DNA of 64,000 nucleotides from Massilia polaris (GTDB taxonomy: Bacteria; Pseudomonadota; Gammaproteobacteria; Burkholderiales; Burkholderiaceae_D), in contig NZ_JABBGG010000001.1 of NCBI RefSeq assembly GCF_012927275.1, positions 62,001-126,000 on the forward strand. Reading direction: 5' to 3'. Both the position numbers and the translations under genes were made by a program. The notes under the pieces are model-generated. The model was not told where the DNA came from, did no database searches, and worked only from the letters and a program-made list of their open reading frames with translations. This document shows positions 10,700 through 17,560 of this stretch, one piece after another; the first letter of the stretch is position 1; each line of letters begins with the position of its first letter.

Positions 10700-11383
10700 A
10701 TGGCCCCAATAAACCTGCTCCATCACACCAAGCGCCACCCATCGGCCATCCTGTTGGTGGTCCAACTGTCGGGCATGCTGCTTTATCCGGTCTTCGAGGC
10801 GACCGGGTTCGGGCAGACGGTGTTCAACGCCTTCGGGATTATGATCCTGTCGATGACAGTGCTGATGGTCAGGCGCACGCCTGGCCATGCATGGATCAGC
10901 GCGACCATTGCGTTGCCTGTGATCGTCCTGCTGGCGCTGCAGATGCTGTTCGACATGCATGAGCTGCTGGCCTGGTCATCCGGGCTGGAAGCGCTGTTCT
11001 ACTTCTACGCCGCCGGCAGCATGGTGAGCTATATGATGGAAGACCGCCGCACCACGCCGGACGAGCTCTTCGCCGCTGCCGCGACTTTCACCTTGCTGGC
11101 CTGGGCTTTCACGCATTTGTTCATCTTGCTGCAGACTGTCCAGCCGGGTACGTTCGCCGCCGCGGTCAATGCGTCGGACGCGCGCACCTGGACCGAACTG
11201 AATTACCTCAGCTTCGCGCTGTTATCCAGTACCGGCATCGGCGACGTGATTCCGTTGACATCGCAGGCGCGCGCCCTCGCCAGCGTCGAGATGCTGGTCG
11301 GCCTGATGTACCTTGCCGCAGTGGTGGCGCGGCTGATCGGCTTTAGTGTGTCGTCGCACAGCAAAGGAGAGGGTGGTGGCTAG
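10700..11383 (+). CDS. Membrane protein with ion-channel pore domain
   Basis: A 227-residue protein with hydrophobic segments throughout. Near residues 155-185 it has a pore-loop pattern: an acidic-aromatic region (WTELNYLSFALLS) followed by STGIGDVIPLT and a last helix (SVEMLVGLMYLAAVVARLIGF). This matches the Ion_trans_2 potassium-channel family, with T-G-I-G-D at the selectivity filter where classic channels have T-V-G-Y-G-D. No RCK or cyclic-nucleotide domain is visible. It sits 14 bases after the MarC gene and may be co-transcribed. Ion selectivity is not known from sequence. Confidence 0.75.
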   Translation: MAPINLLHHTKRHPSAILLVVQLSGMLLYPVFEATGFGQTVFNAFGIMILSMTVLMVRRTPGHAWISATIALPVIVLLALQMLFDMHELLAWSSGLEALFYFYAAGSMVSYMMEDRRTTPDELFAAAATFTLLAWAFTHLFILLQTVQPGTFAAAVNASDARTWTELNYLSFALLSSTGIGDVIPLTSQARALASVEMLVGLMYLAAVVARLIGFSVSSHSKGEGGG

Positions 11384-11416
11384 GCTGAGGAGTTTGTGCG
11401 GACCGAGGTCCGGCAC

Positions 11417-11819
11417 ATGACGACCATGAACGCCAGCGACCGGATGTGGCAAATGCCACTGGCTGCCGCGCTGGCGTCCGGCTTGCCGCTTCTGATCGGC
11501 GCGTATTTCAACCATCTCGCGTACGGCCTCGTTGGCTCGATTGGCGGACTGGGTCGCCTGCCTGACGGCGTTCTTCTATAGCTTGCTCGTTCTCCGGATT
11601 CGGGAGCCGGCTGCCGTGAAACCCTTACCCGAGCCGACCTTCGATTTCGTGATCTTCGACTCAATCGTGATTGGCGCGTTTGTCGGGATTGCGCTGGTAC
11701 TGGCGCATGCGCTCCAGCTGGATAAGCCGTACTGGGTTCCGGTCAGCTGCCTGGCGGTGATCCAGGGCAGTTCGCTTCGGGCGGTGTGGAGCAAACAGCT
11801 TCAACGGATCATCGGGACT
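11417..11819 (+). pseudogene. Remnant of a FUSC-family (aromatic acid exporter) gene
   Basis: The first part, starting MTTMNASDRMWQMPLAAAL, reads like the N-terminus of a FUSC-family inner-membrane exporter (ALASGLPLLIGAYFNHLAYG). After about 50 residues it runs into a stop. In the next frame a later FUSC piece appears (FDFVIFDSIVIGAFVG, QLDKPYWVPVSCLAVIQG, LRAVWSKQLQRIIGT) and ends abruptly near 11819. Most of the roughly 700-residue exporter is therefore missing, with at least one internal deletion plus loss of the whole C-terminal part. It is not expected to work as a transporter. Boundaries are approximate because they come from family resemblance only. Confidence 0.75.
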
Positions 11820-12245
11820 GTCCTGCCGGACTGGGGGACGGTCACCCTGTTCCTGAATGACGCGTTCGATCCGGACGCGGCGCAGCTGGCCGCGCTGGAG
11901 CAACGCGGCGTAAAGGTCGAGCGTACGCGCATGGCGCGCATTGCCGGTAAGGCCGACGTCATCCTGCGCGATGGGCGCAGCTATCCCATGGCGGGGCTGT
12001 TCGTCGTTAGCCAGACCCTGGGCAGCCCGCTGGCCGAACAGTTGGGCTGTGTTCTGGAGGAGGGGCCGATGGGCATGTACGTGCGCACCGACGAGCGGAA
12101 GGCGAGCACGGTGGCCGGTGTGTTCTGCTGCGGTGACGCGGCGCGCATCGCAGGCAGCGTTGCGTTTGCGGTTGCCGACGGTGCCATGGCTGGCGTGGCG
12201 GCGCACCAGTCGCTGGTCTTCGGCGCGGTCGCTGCTGCCGCATGA
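11820..12245 (+). pseudogene. C-terminal remnant of a thioredoxin-reductase-like oxidoreductase
   Basis: From about 11820 the same open frame that carried the FUSC remnant continues as the C-terminal third of an FAD-dependent NAD(P)H oxidoreductase. It reads VTLFLNDAFDPDAAQL, ADVILRDGRSYPMAGLFV, then GMYVRTDERKASTVAGVFCCGDAAR, with the GDxA FAD-ribityl motif near the end. The N-terminal FAD and NAD(P) Rossmann domains are absent, so this cannot fold as a working reductase alone. Reading frame 11532-12245 would encode a 237-residue chimera of exporter and reductase pieces. It is more likely the scar of a deletion that joined two genes than a designed fusion. Confidence 0.75.
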
Positions 12246-12536
12246 TTGCCGCGTACGTAGATTTTTTGTGCGCCGCACAAAAATGTGTGCTACACTGCGT
12301 TCAGTGCTTGGGTTTGTTCACAAATTCGAGCGCGTTCCAGGTTTGCTGCGTGATCTGACAGGTGTAATGTCGTTGAGCCGTGGCTTCAAGAATCAGGAAC
12401 TTGTAATTCCGGATACGCTAGTCGATTTACACATTGGAGGCACCTTGCAGATAGCATGGGCGTCCAAACTTCCGGGCACCACGCAGATAGCATGGGCTCT
12501 GGTTCGCGATTAAATTATTGGTAATACATTGGAACG
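12246..12536 (+). other. Unassigned 290-bp segment with in-frame direct repeat
   Basis: No known gene was recognised here. An inverted repeat (TTTTTGTGC / GCACAAAAA, 12263-12283) is followed by TACACT, which may be a -10 element. A 48-codon frame (12367-12513, MSLSRGFKNQELVIPDTL...) has only a weak ribosome site. GCAGATAGCATGGGC occurs twice, at 12447 and 12483, exactly 36 bases apart and in the same frame (TLQIAWA and TTQIAWA). A strong terminator follows at 12537. The layout fits a small RNA or a short transcript with a micropeptide; the sequence does not decide between them. Confidence 0.4.
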
Positions 12537-12562
12537 AAGCCTGCGGATGCAGGCTTTTTTTT
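12537..12562 (+). terminator. Strong Rho-independent terminator
   Basis: Perfect eight-base arms AAGCCTGC / GCAGGCTT around GGAT are followed by a run of T residues. It ends a plus-strand transcript that has no recognised gene directly before it. Confidence 0.85.
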
Positions 12563-12585
12563 CGCCTATACGGGTCCGACGCAGT

Positions 12586-12611
12586 TGTCGTTCCCGCGCA
12601 AGCGGGATCCC
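12586..12611. repeat. GTTCCCGCG-family palindrome, imperfect copy
   Basis: TCGTTCCCGC and GCGGGATCC face each other around GCAA. The core matches the elements at 521, 37610 and 53018, but the outer bases of the right arm have diverged. Confidence 0.6.
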
Positions 12612-12683
12612 ATCCTCAAGCTCCCGTACGTGCTATAGATTGCCGCGGGGCCTCCCCGAGGCCTTCGCAGGAAAGACGGTAGC

Positions 12684-14771
12684 TTACTTGCCCAGTATCG
12701 ACACGATGTTGTCCGTCCCCGGCGCCCCAAACGCCTGCTGCTTCAACACATGCAGCTGGTCGCGCACCTGCGCCGCCTTCTCGAACTCGAGATTCTTCGC
12801 GTGGTCGACCATCAGCTTCTCGAGGCGCTTGATCTCCTTGCTGATCTGCTTCTCGCTCATCGACTCGATCTTCGCGGTTTCCTTTTCCGCGTCGAGCGTT
12901 TCGCGTGCCTGCTGCGGGCTGTAGACCCCGTCGATCAGCTCCTTGATCTGCTTCTTGATGCCGCGCGGCGTGATGCCGTTGGCTTCGTTGAAGGCGATCT
13001 GCTTGGCGCGCCGGCGCTCGGTCTCGCCGATCGCCAGCTTCATCGAATCGGTGATCTTGTCCGCGTAAAGAATCGCCATGCCGTTGAGGTTACGCGCGGC
13101 GCGGCCGATGGTCTGGATCAGGCTTCGCTCCGAACGCAGGAAGCCTTCCTTGTCGGCGTCCAGCACCGCCACCAGCGACACCTCCGGTAAGTCGAGGCCC
13201 TCGCGCAGCAGGTTAATCCCGACCAGCACATCGAAGGTGCCAAGGCGCAGATCGCGCAAAATCTCGACCCGTTCCACCGTCTCGATATCGCTGTGCAGGT
13301 AGCGCACCTTGATGCCGTGGTCGCCCAGGTATTCGGTCAGCTGCTCCGCCATGCGCTTGGTCAGCGTCGTCACAAGCACGCGCTCGTCCTTGGCGACACG
13401 GTCGTTAATCTCGGACATCAGGTCGTCGACCTGGGTGCGCGCGGGCTTCACGATCACCAGCGGATCGACCAGGCCCGTCGGCCGCACCACCTGTTCGACC
13501 ACGTTATCCGCGTGCGTTTTCTCGTAGTCGGCCGGCGTCGCGGAGACAAAGATCGTCTGCCGCATCTTGCGCTCGAATTCTTCAAACTTGAGCGGACGGT
13601 TGTCGAGCGCTGACGGCAGGCGGAAGCCGAAGTCCACCAGGTTGGTCTTGCGCGAACGGTCGCCGTTGTACATCGCGTTCAGCTGCCCGACCAGCACGTG
13701 CGACTCGTCGAGGAACATGATGGCGTCCTTCGGCAGGTAGTCGACGAGGGTAGGGGGCGGTTCGCCCGGCATCGCGCCGGACAGGTGGCGCGAGTAGTTC
13801 TCGATGCCCTTGGTGAAGCCGATTTCGGCCATCATCTCCAGGTCGAAGCGGGTGCGTTGTTCGAGGCGCTGTTCTTCAATCAGCTTGTTCTCGGAGCGGA
13901 AGAACTCGAGCCGGTCGCGCAGTTCGGCCTTGATGCTTTCCACCGCTTTCAGCACGGTCGAACGCTGCGTCACGTAGTGCGAACCCGGATAAACGGTGAA
14001 GCGCGGGATCTTCTGGCGCACGCGCCCGGTCAGCGGATCGAACAGCTGCAGCGATTCGATTTCGTCGTCGAACATCTCGACGCGGATCGCCAGCTCGGCG
14101 TGCTCCGCCGGGAAGATGTCGATGGTGTCGCCGCGCACGCGGAAGGTGCCGCGCCCGAAGTCGATTTCGTTGCGCGTATACTGCATCTGGATCAGGCGCG
14201 CGATGACGTCGCGCTGCGCGACTTTGTCCTTGGCGCGCAAGGTCAAAATCATCTTGTGGTATTCGCTCGGGTTACCGATACCGTAGATGGCCGACACGGT
14301 CGCCACGATCACCACGTCGCGCCGTTCCATCAGCGATTTGGTGCACGACAGGCGCATCTGCTCGATATGCTCGTTGATCGACGAGTCCTTTTCGATGAAC
14401 AGGTCGCGCTGCGGCACGTAGGCTTCCGGTTGATAGTAGTCGTAGTAGCTGACGAAGTATTCGACCGCGTTCTGCGGGAAGAACTCGCGGAACTCGGAAT
14501 ACAGCTGCGCGGCCAGCGTCTTGTTCGGCGCGAACACGATGGCCGGGCGGCCCGCGCGCGCGATGACGTTGGCCATCGTGTAGGTCTTGCCCGAACCGGT
14601 CACGCCGAGCAGCGTCTGGAACGACAGGCCATCGTTGATCCCTTCGATCAAACCTTCGATCGCGGTTGGCTGGTCGCCTGCTGGAGCGAATGGCTGGTGC
14701 AACTTGAAAGGCGAGTCCGGGAATGTAACGATGGTCGGTTCCGGGGGTGTTGCGACGGATAATTCTGCCAT
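12684..14771 (-). CDS. uvrB: Excinuclease ABC subunit B
   Basis: UvrB is the damage-verification helicase of nucleotide excision repair. It is loaded by UvrA and recruits UvrC. At 695 residues it has the normal length. Visible are Walker A in [14 protein letters not shown], the beta-hairpin region [16 protein letters not shown], the helicase motif [24 protein letters not shown], and the C-terminal UVR motif [13 protein letters not shown] that contacts UvrC. The gene is monocistronic here and divergent from the aminotransferase gene, with 96 bases between the starts. Confidence 0.97.
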   Translation of the reverse strand: MAELSVATPPEPTIVTFPDSPFKLHQPFAPAGDQPTAIEGLIEGINDGLSFQTLLGVTGSGKTYTMANVIARAGRPAIVFAPNKTLAAQLYSEFREFFPQNAVEYFVSYYDYYQPEAYVPQRDLFIEKDSSINEHIEQMRLSCTKSLMERRDVVIVATVSAIYGIGNPSEYHKMILTLRAKDKVAQRDVIARLIQMQYTRNEIDFGRGTFRVRGDTIDIFPAEHAELAIRVEMFDDEIESLQLFDPLTGRVRQKIPRFTVYPGSHYVTQRSTVLKAVESIKAELRDRLEFFRSENKLIEEQRLEQRTRFDLEMMAEIGFTKGIENYSRHLSGAMPGEPPPTLVDYLPKDAIMFLDESHVLVGQLNAMYNGDRSRKTNLVDFGFRLPSALDNRPLKFEEFERKMRQTIFVSATPADYEKTHADNVVEQVVRPTGLVDPLVIVKPARTQVDDLMSEINDRVAKDERVLVTTLTKRMAEQLTEYLGDHGIKVRYLHSDIETVERVEILRDLRLGTFDVLVGINLLREGLDLPEVSLVAVLDADKEGFLRSERSLIQTIGRAARNLNGMAILYADKITDSMKLAIGETERRRAKQIAFNEANGITPRGIKKQIKELIDGVYSPQQARETLDAEKETAKIESMSEKQISKEIKRLEKLMVDHAKNLEFEKAAQVRDQLHVLKQQAFGAPGTDNIVSILGK

Positions 14772-14784
14772 ACGATCAGACCTT

Positions 14785-14793
14785 TGTTAGAAT
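14785..14793 (+). promoter_or_regulatory. Possible extended -10 of the aminotransferase promoter
   Basis: TGTTAGAAT fits an extended -10 (TGnTAGAAT) 75 bases before the aminotransferase ATG. No convincing -35 was found, so this is a weak call based on the divergent gap with uvrB. Confidence 0.3.
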
Positions 14794-14867
14794 GGGACTC
14801 CGCTCGCGACCCAATGAATACAAGGGGCGCTGTCTATACAACCCAGCCGACAATCAAGTTTACCACG

Positions 14868-16082
14868 ATGACTTCACCAGCTTCCGCCAGTATCTTCAGC
14901 GCCATCGCCATGGCCCCGCGCGACCCTATCCTGGGTATCACCGAGGCGTTCAATGCCGACACCAACCCGCGAAAAATCAACCTGGGCGTAGGCGTCTATT
15001 ATGACGATAATGGCAAAGTACCGCTGCTGCAGTGCGTACACAAGGCGGAAGTGCTGCTTGCGGAGCAGCTGGCGCCGCGCACCTATTTGCCGATCGAGGG
15101 GCTGGCCGCGTACGACAAGGCGGTTCAGGAGCTGGTATTTGGTGCCGACAGCGCGATTATTCAAGAGAAGCGTGCGGTCACCGTGCAAGCCATCGGCGGC
15201 ACCGGCGCACTGAAGATCGGCGCCGACTTCCTCGAGCGCTTCGCGCCGGGTGCGCAGGTCTACATCAGCGACCCAAGCTGGGAGAACCACCGCGCGCTGT
15301 TCGAAACCGCCGGCTTCACCGTCAATAACTACACCTACTACGATCCGGCTACCCGCGGCGTGAACTTCACCGGCATGATGGCGTCGCTGCACGCGATGCC
15401 GCGCGGCTCGGTGGTCGTGCTGCACGCATGCTGCCACAACCCGACCGGCGCCGACCTCACCGCCGGCCAGTGGGGCGATGTGATCAAGGCGGTCACCGAA
15501 GGCGGCCTGATTCCTTTCCTCGATATGGCCTACCAGGGCTTCGGCGCGGGCATCGCGCAGGATGGCGCCGTGGTATCGCGTTTTGCCGCTGCCGGCGGTC
15601 CGCTGCTGGTGTCGAACTCGTTCTCGAAGTCGTTCTCGCTGTACGGCGAGCGCGTTGGCGCGCTGAGCGTCGTCGCTGCATCGGCCGAAGAAGCTGCGCG
15701 CGTGCTGTCGCAGCTGAAGCGCGTGGTGCGCACCAATTATTCGAGCCCGCAGATCCACGGCGCTAAAGTGGTCGCCACCGTGCTGGCCACGCCGGAACTG
15801 CGCGCGCTGTGGGAGCAGGAGCTGGAAGCCATGCGCGTGCGTATCCTCGACATGCGCAACCAGTTCGTCGAGAAGCTGAAAGAGAAAGCGCCAGGCCGGG
15901 ACTTCGAATTCGTGCGTGAGCAGGTTGGCATGTTCTCGTACTCGGGCCTGACCAAGGAGCAGGTCGAGATCCTGCGCAAGGAGCATTCGATTTATGCAGT
16001 CGACACCGGCCGCATCTGCGTCGCCGCTTTGAACTCGAAGAATATTGATGTCGTGATTGACGCAATCGCGAAAGTGCTCTAA
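14868..16082 (+). CDS. Aromatic/aspartate aminotransferase
   Basis: A 404-residue class I PLP aminotransferase of the AspC/TyrB group, which moves amino groups between aspartate or aromatic amino acids and 2-oxoglutarate. Visible are INLGVGVYYDDNGKVP near the N-terminus, the substrate-side HACCHNPTGADLT loop, LDMAYQGFG, and the PLP lysine in NSFSKSFSLYGERVGAL. The ATG at 14868 gives MTSPASASIFSAI; in-frame upstream starts at 14784 and 14814 would add residues of no family character. Aromatic versus aspartate preference cannot be decided by eye, so no symbol is given. Confidence 0.92.
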   Translation: MTSPASASIFSAIAMAPRDPILGITEAFNADTNPRKINLGVGVYYDDNGKVPLLQCVHKAEVLLAEQLAPRTYLPIEGLAAYDKAVQELVFGADSAIIQEKRAVTVQAIGGTGALKIGADFLERFAPGAQVYISDPSWENHRALFETAGFTVNNYTYYDPATRGVNFTGMMASLHAMPRGSVVVLHACCHNPTGADLTAGQWGDVIKAVTEGGLIPFLDMAYQGFGAGIAQDGAVVSRFAAAGGPLLVSNSFSKSFSLYGERVGALSVVAASAEEAARVLSQLKRVVRTNYSSPQIHGAKVVATVLATPELRALWEQELEAMRVRILDMRNQFVEKLKEKAPGRDFEFVREQVGMFSYSGLTKEQVEILRKEHSIYAVDTGRICVAALNSKNIDVVIDAIAKVL

Positions 16083-16168
16083 AATCTTGCTTCTTTCGGA
16101 TTGTGCGTAAGCACGATTCGATAGGCTTCGGAAAGTACGACGAAGGTTAGCGCAGGAAATGCCAGGCA

Positions 16169-16197
16169 TTGACAGCGCAACTCTCCAAGTACATAAT
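16169..16197 (+). promoter_or_regulatory. Sigma-70 promoter of the first tRNA-Asn
   Basis: TTGACA at 16169-16174 and CATAAT at 16192-16197 are separated by exactly 17 bases, ending 11 bases before the mature tRNA. Confidence 0.7.
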
Positions 16198-16208
16198 GTT
16201 GCCTCTTT

Positions 16209-16284
16209 TCCCTGATAGCTCAGTTGGTAGAGCGACGGACTGTTAATCCGCAGGTCCCTGGTTCGAGTCCAGGTCGGGGAGCCA
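16209..16284 (+). tRNA. tRNA-Asn (anticodon GUU), copy 1
   Basis: A 76-base cloverleaf with acceptor arms TCCCTGA and TCGGGGA, D stem GCTC/GAGC, anticodon loop CTGTTAA, T arm CCTGGTTCGAGTCCAGG and encoded CCA. The anticodon stem has an A-C mismatch at its outermost pair (27-43). It is identical to the copy at 20352, including the CCTCTTTT just upstream. Confidence 0.97.
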
Positions 16285-16293
16285 GAATTTAGA

Positions 16294-16323
16294 AGGGCCA
16301 CGTTGAAAAACGTGGCCCTTTTT
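16294..16323 (+). terminator. Terminator after tRNA-Asn copy 1
   Basis: Perfect nine-base arms AGGGCCACG / CGTGGCCCT with an eight-base loop, followed by T residues, 10 bases after the CCA end. Confidence 0.88.
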
Positions 16324-16345
16324 GCATTGTGCGCGCAGCGTTTGT

Positions 16346-17560
16346 TTAGTTGCCGCCGACCTTTTCCAGGTGCTTGTCCATCCAGTTCGCCAGAAGCATC
16401 GGCGTGAGCGGACGCGAGAACAGGTAGCCCTGCGCCAGGTCGCAGCCGATTTCCTGCAGGTAGGTGTGGGTGGCGCTGTCCTCGACGCCTTCGGCGGTGG
16501 TCTTCATGCCCAGGCTGCGGCCAAGATCGGTAATGCAGCGGATCACCGCGCGCGATTCCTGCGACGTCGCGGCGCTGGCCACGAACGAGCGGTCGATCTT
16601 GAGTTCCGAAAACGGCAGCCGCACCAGTTGCAGCATCGACGAATAGCCGGTGCCGAAGTCGTCCAGCGACAGCATGAAGCCGTGCACGCGCAAGCGCGTG
16701 AGCAGGGTCAGCGCGGCAACCGGCTCGTCCATGGCGGCAGTTTCGGTCAGTTCGAAAATCAGCTTCGAAGGGCTGACGCCGCTTCGCTCGCACAGGGCGA
16801 CGATGGTGTCGATTAATTCCGGACGGCCGAGGCTGCGCGCCGAAATGTTGATCGACAGGGTCAGCTCGCCCAGTTCCTCATAGTCGGACGACCATTTGGC
16901 AAACCAGGGCAGGGCGTCGTTGAGCACGGCGAGCGTGATGCCATCGATCAGCCCGGCTCCCTCGGCAAGCGGGATGAAGCGGTCGGGCGTGACCAGTCCG
17001 TGGTCAGGATGCTGCCAGCGCACCAGCGCTTCCAAGCCGCTGACGCGGCCGGTGGAGCAGTGGATTTTCGGCTGGTAGACGACAAACAGGTTTTTCTGCG
17101 CCAGCGCCACTTCCAGGTCGGCCGCGGCGGGCATGAACACCGGCGATGGCGACGGCCCTCGGGCGTCCGCAGCTTTGGCGGGTGCGCCGCCGGCGTCGAA
17201 CAGCAGCGCGCGCAATTCATTCAGCCGGAACGGCTTGGGCAGCATGCCGCAGACGTCGAGCCCGAGCTCCTTGGCTGACAGCACGGCCGCCTCCAGCACG
17301 CGTGCGCCGACGCCGCTGCTGATGATGATCCGGGCCGGGCAGCCGCGGCTGGCCAGCTCGCTCAGCACCTGCAAGCCGTCCATCTGCGGCATTTGCAAGT
17401 CGACAAACAAATGGCTTGGGTTCCACGACCGTGCGAGGTCGAGGAATTCGTGGGCGTCGGTGCAGACACGGCTTTGCGCGCCGCCCGATCCGGCGATCAG
17501 CGCGACGGTCCGCGCAATCGATTCGTCATCGTCAAGAATAAGCAGGCGGCACCCGGTCAT
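16346..17560 (-). CDS. REC-EAL response regulator, cyclic-di-GMP phosphodiesterase
   Basis: A 404-residue protein with an N-terminal receiver domain and a C-terminal EAL domain that should hydrolyse cyclic-di-GMP. The receiver has the acidic pocket LILDDDES, the phospho-acceptor Asp in LFVDLQMPQMDG and the PKPF lysine. The EAL domain appears active: GLEALVRW, NISARSL, FELTE, DDFGTGYSS, LKIDRSFV, AEGVED and the Gln in GCDLAQGYLFSRP are all present. Its start overlaps the stop of the hybrid kinase by four bases (ATGA), so the kinase is the likely phosphodonor and the two are translated together. Output is expected on motility and biofilm state, which is inferred from the domain type. Confidence 0.93.
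   Translation of the reverse strand: MTGCRLLILDDDESIARTVALIAGSGGAQSRVCTDAHEFLDLARSWNPSHLFVDLQMPQMDGLQVLSELASRGCPARIIISSGVGARVLEAAVLSAKELGLDVCGMLPKPFRLNELRALLFDAGGAPAKAADARGPSPSPVFMPAAADLEVALAQKNLFVVYQPKIHCSTGRVSGLEALVRWQHPDHGLVTPDRFIPLAEGAGLIDGITLAVLNDALPWFAKWSSDYEELGELTLSINISARSLGRPELIDTIVALCERSGVSPSKLIFELTETAAMDEPVAALTLLTRLRVHGFMLSLDDFGTGYSSMLQLVRLPFSELKIDRSFVASAATSQESRAVIRCITDLGRSLGMKTTAEGVEDSATHTYLQEIGCDLAQGYLFSRPLTPMLLANWMDKHLEKVGGN

Noticed and set aside
12367-12513. 48-codon gene
   Set aside because: Weak ribosome site and no known relative; left as part of an unassigned segment and not called as a CDS.
13698-14762. 354-codon plus-strand frame opposite uvrB
   Set aside because: Shadow of uvrB codon use; no motif.
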